Part shown: positions 12,548 through 24,600 of the stretch, piece after piece | Layout of the letters: each line of letters begins with the position of its first letter | How positions within the stretch are numbered: position 1 is the stretch's first letter | From: Zoroaster sp. YZ-2022 | Lineage: Eukaryota; Echinodermata; Asteroidea; Forcipulatida; Zoroasteridae | Length of the DNA stretch: 64,000 nt | Direction: 5' to 3' | Assembly (NCBI GenBank): GCA_029582265.1 | Contig: CM055828.1 | Location: forward strand, 5,935,402-5,999,401 | Made by a program: the position numbers and the translations under genes | The notes under the pieces: model-generated | The model's input: the letters and a program-made list of their open reading frames with translations, nothing else | Database searches by the model: none | What the model was told of the DNA's origin: nothing

Positions 12548-12809
12548 GTAAGTTGTCTGGTGGTGGTAATTTCAAAATTAAACGGGTGAGTTTGCAGTTA
12601 TGCTATGTGACCTAATGATTTCTTATCCATCGTGAATTGTGAGAACTGAGGGGTTAATCATCGCCCAGTAAAACACTGGGAGGGTAAAACATTGGTATTG
12701 TTGGCAAATCTGCTTCTACGAGTATCCTTACTCTCTTTTTATCAAGATTTATATATTTTTTTAAAATCCCGTGAAAGTTTCAGCTAATTACGTTGTGTTG
12801 TTCAAGCCA

Positions 12810-13146
12810 AAACAAAGTCTCCATTTTCTGGTATTCGCGCACAGCGCCTTAGACCAAAATTGCTGGATTGATTGGAATTCTGACATGCTGTGTTTTAAAG
12901 GACTTTTTTTCACATAGGGGTATGAACGTTTGACCGATTTGTGAGGCCTCTGTTAGCCACCATACTTTGTATATGGGAAATTTGGTCCCCATGTGTACAT
13001 ATGTATCACGTATTTTCCTTTTGGCAAAAAAAGAGAAAAAGATTACCATTAAAGAAAAAAAAAGAAAAAAAAAAAAAAAAAAGCCACGTCACCACACCGA
13101 TTTTGAAGCTGACCGATGACCAGAAACCGGAGACTTTTTTTTTTTG
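12810..13146. mobile_element. MITE, AAGTCTCC(G)GTTTCTGG family, copy 1
   Basis: The left end AAAGTCTCCATTTTCTGG and right end CCAGAAACCGGAGACTTT are inverted relatives. The interior shares AGGCCTCTGTTAGCCACCAT and CACATAGGGGTATGAACG with the copies at 27699-28057, 35529-35760 and 43080-43400. It contains a long A-rich run at about 13048-13082. Non-coding. Confidence 0.8.
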
Positions 13147-13183
13147 AGGGGGGGAGGGCCTAATTAGAAAATACATTGTAGTG

Positions 13184-13350
13184 GGTAAGACTAATTGCGG
13201 TGACACCATGTGAAATTCTCAATTGAGTAGTAATTAGTTCTGAAAAGAACTGGAGGTACAACTCGACGTTTCGATCAATTGAGCATTTCACATGGTGTCA
13301 CCGCAATTAGTCTGTCTTATCCTCCTCACCATGCAAAGTTACAAGTTTTA
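13184..13350. repeat. Foldback form of the GATCGAAACGTCGAG repeat, copy 2
   Basis: GTAAGACTAATTGCGGTGAC near 13186 is faced by CACCGCAATTAGTCTG ending near 13315, with TCAATTGAG-type words nested inside. The tail CCTCCTCACCATGCAAAG matches 9241 and 50866. Non-coding hairpin element. Confidence 0.8.
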
Positions 13351-13911
13351 CCTAGAAAATAGTGATATTTATAAAATTATAACATGGATTAGGGAGTAAG
13401 TAATCTTCCTGAATTTGAACTGGAAATTATTTGACTTTTCATACAATTGACACCACAAAACCAGGACGATATAAGAAAGATTGGTACCATCATCAGCTTT
13501 TTACACCAAGTAAGTTTCACATTCCAATTTGACCATTTCTCATCCTGAGAAATTATTTTGTCTAAATTGCTTTCCCCCTTATAGAAAACATAAATTGTTT
13601 TGTCAAATTTACAAAAAGTGTTCACTGTCAACTTATTGTAAAAACACACACACAAAAAAACATGCATCAGTTTTTTTGCCGTTTCCTCAAGTACGTGAGT
13701 ATTTATTGTGATGAAACTTCCACAGATTAATTTTATGATGTATTTCGTAAAAACTAGAAGTTTAAAAATAAACGTATGTTAATAAATACCAATGTTGTAC
13801 CTTCCCTTAAAGTGGAAAATACATTTTTTAATAACTAATTGTTTCATTTTAAAGCTGCGGTATGCGTAGTTGTTGCAGCATTTCCTGTTGTATGTGTAGA
13901 GTTTTTATATA

Positions 13912-14170
13912 CTACTCAAAACAATTTAGGGAACACCGGATTTTTAACATCAAATAGGTTTGAAATGTTCCATGAACTGGGATTTTCATTTGCAACCCCC
14001 TCTCTCTTTCAGTAGTCATGTCATGAAATGTGTAATCACTACATGCATCCTTTATCATCTGTTTCATTGTACAGTTGTTTCTCAATTCTGTGAAACATTG
14101 TGTTTATCTGAAATAAATGATCTTGCTTTAACTGAGATTATTCCGGTGTTCCCCAAATTGTTTTGAGTGG
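13912..14170. mobile_element. Tc1/mariner-type MITE with TA target duplication
   Basis: Both ends carry a 29-bp inverted repeat. The left reads CTACTCAAAACAATTT then AGGGAACACCGGA, and the right is the complement with two differences. TA flanks both sides (13910-13911 and 14171-14172), the signature of Tc1/mariner-group insertion. The interior of about 200 bp is non-coding. Confidence 0.85.
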
Positions 14171-14172
14171 TA

Positions 14173-16347
14173 TAGCTTCATTCAAATCTATAATCGGTTT
14201 CAGTTACCCGAGATACTTCCATGGGATGTTTTTTTTGTGCATGCCAGTTATAATGAATGATGGCATTTGTCAACCCTGTTGCTGTCCCCCCCCCCCCCCC
14301 ACTCTTTCACAACTCCATGTCCGAAGTGAGTGTTTCATATCTCAATAATCACCAACCACTAAACACTGAATACATAATGCTGTCTCGAATTCTATGGGAG
14401 GGGATGGTATGTTTTTAAAGACAAGAGTTTCCTGTGTCGGTTTGGACACAAAAGAAAACAAGTCAGCGTCTACCCACTTTGTGTTCCTGTAAAAGCCCCA
14501 ACGTTTGGGGCTAACTTATAGAAATATGGAGGGCTTAGAACATCAGAATACATTTGATAACCATAAAAAAAATACAATCCTTCATACCTGTAGAAATCAA
14601 CTTGTAATAGTTTCTGATCGGTTGGTCAAAACTTTTCAGAGTAATTGCGACAGAAGTAGTAACGACAAAAAAATACACTAATCAGGATATAACTCTCCGT
14701 TACATGTGATGGAAGGTATTTGATAACAATTTCCTTTACAAAGGAAGCCTTTTTATGAAGAAGACATTTAATATGATTATTTGTGTCATAATAACCTTCC
14801 ACTTTTTTTCTTTTTACGCACCAAAATCTTTCTTTGAAAGCCAAACTCAATCCTGGCCTGAAACAATGGTTATTTAAAGATGTATCGCTCGTTTTTTTTC
14901 ACTTTTGTACCAGTAAATTCTGGCGATCTTGTCTTTAATCAAACAAATTGATATTGTCCTCAAAGAAAGAAAAAAATAGTTTAAAATTAAGTATTTCACA
15001 AACACAAAATGTTTCAAATTTATGGTTTAACATGCTCTAATCATTGTAGAGAAGACACTGCACAAAATTCCCTTTCTGAAACCACATTTCTCACTTAGCG
15101 ATAGTCGAAAAACGAATTGCCCTTCTATTGGTTCTCCCTAAACCATAATCTTATTTTTATAGTGACAGCCGAGATACAAGTTGCCCGAAAAGGTTCTTTT
15201 CAGAAACCTGTGCCTCACTTTATACCAATAGTTGAGATAAACACATGGTGTTACTGCAAACCGAAACGTTTTCTCACGTTTTCTCAAAAGATTTGTAGTC
15301 GGGTTATTACCAATTGTGTTACAGTCCCTTTAAATGTCAAAGCCTTTGTTATTGCGGAGTTCCCGTAAGTGTTCAGACGCAAACCATGTTTGCTTTGCCG
15401 CATCATAAAAAATCTATGCGTTATTTCTTTTATTATGTTTTTTTTTAAATTAACATTGTTCTGCCTTTAAGGTTTTCTAAACCGCTGTACTGTAATGCGT
15501 GTTATTAGCCTTGCAGCCTGTCAGACACTAATACGAAATGTTTCAATCAACGTACAGATGCAAAACAAAATTATTTATGAATACTGCAAGTATAAACACT
15601 TGTATTGCATTGTGTCTCGGCGGCCTGGCGGAAAGGGAACAATGGAGCAGTTGTAAGCTGCTGGTTGGATCAGAGATGCGGATGGAACTCAACCGTGGCT
15701 GTGACCCTCTGTAGTTAACAGAAAGAAACCTGCTTTCAACCCAGCGATGTATAGTAGATATGACTTGGATAAATTTATTTCTGTGTACATGAGAGAAATT
15801 AGATTGATTCTTTCCTTTAATATTACAACCACGCCCCCTCCTTAAAAGGGCATTGTTGGGGGGGGGGGTGCTTTTTCTAACTGCTCTTTAGGGCACAATT
15901 GTCCATCCTCAGTCTCAAGAAGCTAACACAAAACATCAAGTCCTAATACAATGTAGGATGAAAGTGATTGGAAATTTCACAAAATACGTTTTTTTTTATT
16001 AGGAAAATATGTATGTACTATTTGTTAAAGCTCATCCGTATGATGTAGATAGCAGTTATATTGGAATATGTGTCTCCAATTGAGACCTTGTTTGTATTGA
16101 TCATTCATCTAAGGTCATGGTTATTTGTATAGAAGAAATGTTTTGGAACGGTTGTCATTGGGAACACACCAGGCAGCTGTAACCATTACCACTGGACAAA
16201 GCCGAAAGACCGGATTTGTGAATGTATAGCCAAGTGTGATGTCAGAACCCGAGATTTGTGCAAATCATGAGCTGTGATTTTATGACGTCAGTGTTGATGA
16301 TTGAAAGCGGTATTTTCCAGTACGATACCACACAGCCTGATTTCATG
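14173..16347. other. Non-coding stretch with poly-C tract
   Basis: A C run at 14286-14300 and short A/T runs. Frames of up to about 83 codons look random. The end of a GGTACAACATTGG-type repeat lies just upstream at about 13795-13812. No gene seen. Confidence 0.35.
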
Positions 16348-16431
16348 TTAAAGGCCTAGACAACAAAGCCAGTTGGATGATTTTGAAGGATTTTTATTGT
16401 TTTAATACAATGCCTAGGGAGTTAGGGTTAA
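16348..16431 (-). mobile_element. Short TTAA-bounded MITE, family A (84 bp)
   Basis: Starts and ends at TTAA. It shares CTAGACAACAAAG, GGATTTTGAAGGATTT and CTAGGGAGTTAGGGTTAA-type blocks with the reverse complement of the 90-bp copy at 29010-29099, so these two are the same minimal element. Confidence 0.8.
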
Positions 16432-17080
16432 AAATGGCTTGTTTTTTCCTCCAGAGAAAGGTTATGGTAACAGATCTGGCAAATGGGAACTCTTAGATCT
16501 GACACTTGTGGTAAAATGTCTGCAAATGCATCATACTTAAGAATCAAGAGATAAATATGTCGTTAAATATGTACATATATCACCCATATTTTATTAGCAA
16601 TTTCCTTCATTTTTTGTTTTCATTGGAACATTGATAATTTCCTTATAGAAAGGAAAACTTTTAAATTACATTTTTCTCAAAAAAAGTTGTCAGAAGCTTA
16701 GTTTTAAAGTAAACAATGTCAAAATTATATTTTGACGGGACCCACCCTTAATTAATTTTCATACATATTTACTGTAAAATCATGCTTCTCACGATTATTT
16801 TGAGAATTATATCATTTTAATGCAAAAATTTTCCCTTTTTCAAGTAAAACAAATGTTCAGAAATTGCTGTAAAAATAACCAAAATCACTGGCGATACATC
16901 TGTAATAAGAAGATGGTTTTGAAAAACGCATTCAGATTTTTCGTATTCATTTAAACATGTTGGGAAAGTCAACAAAGCATGCAGGAAAAACTCATTCTAA
17001 AAATGATAGCACAAAAGATTTTAAGGGATGCTTGCTCCCATCAGCAATTTTGGCACCAAAATAAGTTGTATGTGAGCACG

Positions 17081-17416
17081 TGGAGTGTCGTGGCCGAGCG
17101 GTCTAGCTTACCTGACTCAAGTTCTGGTGTTAGCAGCAGAATGTGGGTTCGAATCCCGGCCGTGACACTTGTGTCCTTGAGCAAGACACTTAACCATAAT
17201 TGCTTCTCTCCACCCTGTGAGGGCAGAGTTGGTTGATTAGCCCTATATGCGCTGTAATGGCAGCAATTGAGCTGTATACTCCCCAGGGAGCTGAGATGGT
17301 TTCAGGAATGATTTATGAGCCTTGTGAGCAGGGGTAATAATATGCGCCTTGAGCACCACTCAGTTGGTGGATACGTGCGCTATGTAAGTCCACACATTAT
17401 TATTATTATTATTACT
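17081..17416 (+). mobile_element. tRNA-derived SINE, copy 1
   Basis: The head has an A-box-like TGGCCGAGCGGT (about 17091) and a perfect B box GGGTTCGAATCCC (17145-17157), as in Ser/Leu-type tRNA-derived SINEs. The body contains the block TCCTTGAGCAAGACACTT, then GCTGAGATGGTTTCAGG, then GGATACGTGCGCTATGTAAG, and ends in a TTA microsatellite tail. Other copies are at 22236, 40709 and 49045. The conserved central block resembles known metazoan SINE core domains, but I cannot assign which without a search. Confidence 0.9.
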
Positions 17417-17969
17417 TGTGCTTGTTGAGAGCACCATAGGTTTACACTGCCTTGAAGCAGACTGGTTTATTACATGTGGTTACAAGATCATATTCTTTCC
17501 TAATGGTATTCAGTGTTGTATTTCTGAGCCGTCCTAAATGCCACCTTATTGCGCAGAGTATTATACCACAGAACCAGTGGGTGGAGAGATACAAACCAGG
17601 TTTATTAATAGTATGTATACTCACTCTAAATGCTTTGAATGAAGTGTACAGTCTGTATGACACTAGGGTCTGTGATTATAATAATAGTGTGTATACAATA
17701 ACTGCTTAGGGCATTGGTATCAAAAGGTACAATGCAGGCAGGGTTATATGCAGAGACGTATTCCGTGGATGAATTTAACACCGACCTACATGTTTTATTA
17801 TTTGATTATTAAATGTTCCTCCTGTGACGAGTGAAACCTTGAAATGCAAATGTTTGTTCTGACTTCAACAGGTAGGTCGGAAAGGTTGTTTTTCTTTCTT
17901 TTTCTGCTTTCAAAAAAATAACTTCACTGCAAAAAAAAAATAATAAAAAAAATAAAAAAAATTAGAGCT

Positions 17970-18872
17970 CAAGTGTTTGTTAGAACAAACACACGGTGTT
18001 CGTGTCAACTTCCAGTTCAATCAAATTATCATCGATGTCATATTTTTCAAAGGTGTATCATCTTTTATTATAACAATATCAATTTCATATTCAAAAGACC
18101 TTTCAATTTTGCATTATAATGTGTTGAATTTGAACTTCCTGTTTAGACTGGAAGTAAAGGTCAGGTGATTTATGACACAATAAAAATTCCTCATGATCAT
18201 GAAAAAATAACGTTAGTACCTGCGTTGGTTCAATATCTGAGATTGGAAAATAATCCCTTTTTAAAACTAAACTTTGATGACGTCATCAAACATATTTTTT
18301 TTAAATATAAGATGTCACTAGTCATGTTATTCACAGAAGTCATATTCAAATTTCCTATGGTTTTTCAGATAGAAAATTATTTCTTTTTAAATCTGTTGCC
18401 AGAGGGCGCTGTGACGTCATTGGTCACATTTTTAAAAAGGTCACATGTCAATAGTAATTTCAACCACTGAAAGCAAGTCCAAATACCATATCATGGACCC
18501 TATAAAAGTGCTTCAGAATATTTTTTTCACTTAAACTTCCGGTTTCCACAGGAAGGAGAGGTCAGATTGGGTCATGTCTGTGTACGAAATGTCACATGAG
18601 ATATGATTTATTGAAATATTAATTTTAGTGTATTTCGATATCTGATGACGTCACCATGACGTCACAACTTTACCTGAAACTATATGTCATAACTTTATTG
18701 ACAACTACATGTTATGGTCTAAGTATGTGTCAAGTTTGAAGGCTCTGTGAACTTTGGAACTGTTTTTTTTTTGTTCGATAAGTCTCATCGAGAAGAAGGA
18801 GAAGAAGAAAATAAAAAATAAAAAAACAAACAATTTCAAAGAGGTGTTCACGCTGTCGCACGAACACCTAAA
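17970..18872 (+). mobile_element. Non-autonomous element with GGTGTTCG / CGAACACC ends, copy 2
   Basis: Starts with the hairpin GTGTTTGTtagaACAAACAC and GGTGTTCG, and ends AGGTGTTC...GAACACCT. It has ACTTCC-core blocks near 18135 and 18533 (CTTCCGGTTTCCACAGGAAG), and a GGTCTAAGTATGTGTCAAG block near the right end that matches 7245. The interior is otherwise diverged from copy 1. Confidence 0.65.
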
Positions 18873-19715
18873 AAAACTCTCATAGTTAGCCTTAACATTG
18901 GTATATGGGAAATGAATTTTAACCCTCTCATTTTCGAGAAATATATTGTGAAAAGAACCTGTGAAAGTTTTGTCACAAGCGGTTTTGAGAAAAAGACAAC
19001 AAAACTGGTTACCTCTTATTGCATAAACTTGCCTGCCAGTTTTGGTCTGGAGATTTCCTGGGCCTTTGTTGACTTGTTTATTTGTTGAATTATTGACTTG
19101 TTTATTACAGGAGTCAATATTTAATACTGCAAAGTAAACAGTGGATGGGGAAAATATGGTAATCAATAATGGCATGAATTTTGTAATAATTTTTTTTAAT
19201 ATGGCATTATTGCAAAATGTGTTATTGACATTTGATATTTTTGATTTCCTGTTTGTCATGCAGGATGTCATATGACAATGTAACATTGTCACTTTGACGA
19301 TGAATTGTATGCTCTGGCATTTGATGTCAATTTGTGAACAATATTTTTATGTTCCACTGGGAAAACCCACTTGGGAAAATTTGTATGCATGTTGGTGATA
19401 ACAAATATTACTTCAAGCCAAAATAGATTATTATTTAAAATATTTTGTATTATTATTAAAAATATTAAATAAACAATAGGAAAATTATTATAAACAAAGA
19501 AAGAATACGACAAATCTGAATTTCAATCTTTTCATTTTAAAGGGAAGGTACAACACCGGTAATTATCAGATTGTCAAATTAACCAATTATTTTCTAAAAA
19601 CTGACTTGATGTCAAGTTGGTACTAGTATAAATCATCCAGTTTTACATGAAACTTACTTGGTATAAAGTCGATGATGGTATCAAACATGCCTTGACATAC
19701 TATGTTCCAGTCATT
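18873..19715. other. Non-coding stretch
   Basis: AT-rich. A 195-codon minus-strand frame (18705-19292) spans the end of the preceding repeat and is low-complexity, so it is not called. At 19541 lies a GGGAAGGTACAACA repeat start that recurs elsewhere in the window. Confidence 0.35.
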
Positions 19716-19945
19716 GGCGGATCCAGGGGGGGGGGGCTAAGGGGGGCTGTAGCCCCCCTAAAATCGTTTAAAAAAATAAAAAAAAATTAAATAGAGAGAG
19801 AGAGAGAGGGGGGAGAACACACTCCCATTCCCACAGTGTGCTTTGTTTTTCTCTCCCTTTGATTATTTCATTGTAATTTTTGTAGTACTGATAAAAAATT
19901 GTTTTTGATTCTCAGCCCCGCTCTAAAAAATGTTCTGGATCCGCC
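19716..19945. mobile_element. MITE with GGCGGATCCAG ends, copy 1
   Basis: GGCGGATCCAGGGGG at the left and TTCTGGATCCGCC at the right form an inverted terminus. The interior has G runs, an AGAGAG microsatellite and poly-A. The same ends occur in diverged form at 52706 and 58056-58220. Non-coding. Confidence 0.75.
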
Positions 19946-21266
19946 CATGCCAGTTGCTACCATTTTTCCAGAAAAACTGAAGAAATAATATCCAAAATGA
20001 ATTTCTACCATCCGCAGACAAAAATTCCATGTTTGAATTAATACGAACAATATGTATGTATTTTCACTTGTTCTCATTTACGACACAATGAAGCTGGTTT
20101 GTATACTTCATGTCGTGATTCTATCTGTATTCATTTTACAGACTTTTTACAAAAGTGTATGTATCCTGGTTTAAGCCTATCAGTGGTGGAATTTTAAAAA
20201 AGACCTCACTTTGTATACGATCAGGTTTCTCTCGCATAGTCAACTTCCCAGTTGTTGAGTGAGAAACCTTGGACAAAACCCAAACTTCCTACCCTAAAGG
20301 TTTACACGGGGGCAGTTGTCAAAATAAATATATTCAAAACTTCCATATGGCTTATTTATGAAAGCGGATAGATTATGATTGAATGAACAGTACATGTGCA
20401 CCACTGACTGGAATGGGCTCCCCCTGGGCTGAGCTCACATACATGTACAGTACTGTTGTGTTAAAACATTATGCCCTGACATGCAATTGTTGAACACCAT
20501 AAAGACCCAGGCACTGGAATATGGAACAGGGGGAATCAACTGAAGCAGTGAGTAATGTACCATTAACAGTTCATGTTGAAGAAATATTCACATTTCAATA
20601 TAACGTTAAGTGGCAACATGGTGTAATGATCGGAGCTGGTTTGACGGCGCCACCTGAAAAGTTGGCTTTTGTATGTGAAGTTTTCGCAGCTGTTAATTAC
20701 CGACCTGGGGGGTGTCCACTGTCCAATACATTTGGATGCATTTAAAATACAGTATGGTTGGTATCGTGGCAGTGAATTTCAATTGGAAACTTGTATTCTT
20801 ATTCGTAACTGTGAACACTGGTCAAGTTGGTGTAATTGTGTTTTTCCTTATCTTTTATCTCTACCATTCCGGTTCGAATCCCACCTGGGCTGACCACGAG
20901 TTGTGTTTTCAGTCCTTATCTGATTACACTGTGTGTGTTTTTTTAGGATATCTTTTTGGTTTCCACTCTCCCACCTCTAAAACTTTAACATTTCTTAACT
21001 GTCTTCTCGTCACATATTTCTAAAAGCAGTTATGGTAAAATGTCATTAAATGCATCCATAAACAAAACTGTAAAAGCTTATTTTACCAATTGTTAACGGC
21101 AAGGGGAAAAATGAACACAATGTACAAACCTAGGACAATTTAAGAATAATGAATTAATGGCTAATGACCAGTTGTCTTCTTTGTACCAAACAGGCAAACA
21201 AGTGTTTCTCGTTTTATTATTTTATTAAACTTGAAACGAACTTCTTTTATTTTATTTATTTTTCAG
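19946..21266. other. Non-coding stretch upstream of the transporter
   Basis: Open frames near 20521-21023 lack domains or mutually compatible splice sites. The stretch ends in a good polypyrimidine tract and acceptor at 21261-21266. Confidence 0.35.
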
Positions 21267-21422
21267 ATATCCCCATCAGGCAGCCCTGCTCATTGAACAT
21301 TAACACGCCACTGGCTTGACCTGTGTACATCAGGTCATTCAAGCTGATCTTCAGTTTTGGCGGGAACCGCAACCACACACACTCACACACCCACCCCCCA
21401 CCACATACCCCCTGAAATCAAG
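21267..21422 (+). other. 5' untranslated part of the first coding exon (SLC1-type transporter)
   Basis: Lies between an acceptor-like TTATTTATTTTTCAG (ending 21266) and the ATG at 21423. It contains a CACACA-rich run. The reading frame is open upstream of the ATG to 21357 but offers only a TTG there, so the first ATG is preferred. If the acceptor is not used, transcription may simply start further upstream. Confidence 0.45.
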
Positions 21423-21690
21423 ATGGAGGTAGAATCGGGTCGAGATGAGTACACACTACAGCCGTACGAGGACAGAGGAACCAGAGAAAAGATCATGTCC
21501 TGGATCCGGACGAACTTGCTCCTGCTCTTCACCCTGGTGGCCGTCATCACCGGCATCGTCCTGGGACTGTTGCTCCGCCTGGTCGAACCCTCGGAAGATG
21601 CGATCTTGCTGATTGGTTTCCCCGGTGACATACTGATGAGATTACTCAAGATGCTCATCTTGCCACTCATCGCATCAAGTCTCATCTCAG
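21423..21690 (+). CDS. EAAT exon 1: N-terminus, TM1 and TM2
   Basis: Codes residues 1-89 plus one base. It begins [10 protein letters not shown], has a basic WIRTN just before TM1 (about 31-52) and ends in TM2 with [12 protein letters not shown]. The donor is G then GTGAGA, phase 1. The long upstream in-frame extension has no ATG and encodes a His/Thr/Pro-rich run from a CACA repeat, so 21423 is chosen as the start. Confidence 0.93.
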
Positions 21691-24600
21691 GTGAGAAAGT
21701 ATTCCTTTATCCGAAACCATCCTCTATCACTCTCTCCCCCCCCCTCTCTCCCCCCTCTCTCCCCCCTCTCTCCCCCTCTCTCCCCCTCTCTCTTGTTAAA
21801 GGCCATCACACTGATTAAGATTTTATTATCAAGAACCAGCTACAACTTGAGTGAGTAGATCTTAAAGCCCAATAGACAATTAATAATCTTGAAAAAAAAA
21901 CTAAAAATTATCATAGTTTTACATAAAACAAACTTGGTGTTAACTTGATGATGGTGTCAAACATCCGTTGAAATATGTGACTCTGGCTCTGGCAAAACCC
22001 TAAACTTGGACCCAATTTTCAAAAGTGACCTCCCAAATTTATCGTGAAAATTAACATTGTTCCCAATAACGTTTCAGGATTTTTCTTTTTCCATCAAAAT
22101 CTAGAGAAAATGTTCTATATGGTGACATGAAAACTGGTCCCTCAAACTGGTCAGTTTTTACCTTTTCATGGCTGTTACGCATTATGGTAAATGCCGAGAA
22201 GTTTCGGGTTTTGCCAAAGCGAGTCACATGACTGGGGTGCTTGTGTCCTTGAGCAAGACACTTTACCATAATTGCTTTTCTCCACCAGAGGTAAATGGGT
22301 ACCTTGGAGGGCAGAGTTGGTTGTTGTGTTTGATTAGCCCATATGCGCTGTAATGGCAGCAATTGAGCTGTATACTTCCCAGGGAGCTAATAATAATAAT
22401 AATAATAATGTGGACTTATATAGTGCACGTATCCACCAAACTGAGATGGTTTCAGGAATGATTTGTGCGCCTGATGAGCAGGGGTAATAATGTAATGCAC
22501 CTTGAGCACCAGTTTAGTGGATACGTGCGCTTTATAAGTCCACATTATTATTAGTATTATTATTATCATTATTTTAGAATTCAAACCCAAATCCAAAGAG
22601 ATGGAAGGGAAGATAAGAATCACTACACTGGCCTGATCCTCCAACATTACTGTCCATTTTCTTCCTGTTGTCACAGATATTATCAGGCTGGCATGTCACT
22701 TAATTGGAGCAACCATTAATCCAACTGATTCATTCTGTAAAAATTTAAGAATTGGTCCAATAAAAAAAAAAAAAATTTAAATGGGCTTTTGTTACATGAA
22801 CAAAATGTGTCAATCTACTTTTTTTTAACATTGCGATTGAGATTCCATCATTGTGTTTCAAGTCTCAAGCCCTAATCATTTCCTTAAGTTTCAAGATTCC
22901 TCCATGCAAAATTTTTACACATGCATATTGACTATGTTTGTATGGAAATAAATGCAAGATTGAATAATTAAAAAAAATAAAAAAAATTCTCTAGCCCAAA
23001 TTATGTTATCCTTATGACTGATTTTCTTCTAAAGTTTCAAGACGCCTTCATTACAAAATTGTTGAATGTGTTGAGAATTTCTCTTGTATTTTTTTGTTTG
23101 TAGGCTTAACCGGCCTGGACACCAAAGAGAGTGGGAAGGTCGGTCTGCGTGCCCTGCTCTACTACTCGGCGACGACGTGCATTGCCGTCATGATTGGTAT
23201 CATCCTGGTACTCAGTATACGTCCAGGAGAAGATGTAACCAAGGATGTACTGGTCGAGGGCGATGCTACACCAGAGATCACAACGCTGGACGCAATTTTA
23301 GATCTGCTCAGGTAATAGTTGACTGAGTGGGTTAGAACATGGTTAGAACCCGCAGTAAACACAGGCCTGGATTTTCATTCTTGGTGGGACAGGGCCACTT
23401 TTTTTTTCTGAGTTAAGAGCGCTTCCATTAGAAACTCAGAATGTCTATGAGAATTTTAGGTGCACCAAGGCCAAGACCACGGCCCAATTTCATAGAGCCG
23501 CTTAGCAGCCAATTTTTTGCTTACTGTATGTTTTTCATTTCATAGCGCTGCTAACCGTTAAGCATGGAGAAAGGCACGCTAACTTGCCGGCCGTTATTGC
23601 TAGCAAATGAGTGACGCAACAATACAAGTGTGCCGCCCTGAATTTTCTTACTTACCTGTGAAATACGCTTATGCTGAAGCAAATTTATCTGCTATAGTTA
23701 TCATGAAAATTTGCTTACTGGTAAGCAGCGCTATGACATTGGGCCCAGCGCAACAGATGAAGTAGCCTCAATGCCCACAGTGTAATTTCAGGTCTGTAAA
23801 TAAAATGTTTGGTAGTTTAATGTACAGCTTGATTCACAGAAAGTAAGCACACTCACACTTTTTCCAGTATCACCAGTGTTGTACCTTGCCTTGAAAAAAA
23901 AAATTACTCCTAAAAGATAGATGGATGAGAGAATGGAAATGGAATTACTTTGTGTTCTTTGGTTTGTATTTTACTAAGTTAATTTTATCTTTCCAGAAAC
24001 ATGATGCCAGAAAATCTGGTGCAAGCATGCTTCCAACAGGTTAGTGAAAATTGAAATTTTGTTGCCTAAATTCTCCGGATACTGTTTAAGGCACCCTCCC
24101 AGCTATTTTTGGCATAGAATATTCCTGAATCCTCCAAAATCCAACACCATGCACTGACATGGTGAAGAGGATAAGTAAGACTAATTGCGGTGACACCATG
24201 TGAAATTCTCTATTGAGTAGGAATTAGTTCTGAAAAGAACTGGAGGTTACAACTCGACATTTCTCCTGAAGATGATCAGAGCATACTGATCGAAACGTAA
24301 CCTCCAGTTCTTTTCAGAACTAATTACTACTCAATAGAGTACTCACACGGTGTCACTGCAATTAGTCTTACTCATACTACTGTTGCTGCTGCATACATGA
24401 GCCAGTAAATTTCAGTCACTGTGTTCTTCTTAAACTAGGACACCGATTCCATGCCCTGTTGAAAGTCTGCTCTGATCGTGATGATATTTTCCCTTTAACC
24501 CTCCTACTGTTTGACCATTTGAAACCATTCAAAATTTCCACTTACCAAAATGCCCATTGGTTTTGTACACACATGGTGATACCATTTGAACAGTGTTGGT

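Noticed and set aside
17081..17160. tRNA gene
   Set aside because: A- and B-box-like sequences are present, but the rest does not fold as a tRNA and the same head recurs with a common body at 40709 and 49045, so it is a SINE.
18705..19292. 195-codon minus-strand frame
   Set aside because: Low-complexity (Asn/Lys/Phe-rich), overlaps the end of a repeat element, no domain or splice logic.
20521..21023. Overlapping plus-strand frames upstream of the transporter
   Set aside because: No domain, no compatible splice sites, and atypical composition for this gene's exons.
21357..21422. Upstream extension of the transporter N-terminus
   Set aside because: Begins at TTG, not ATG, and encodes a simple His/Thr/Pro run from a CACA repeat.
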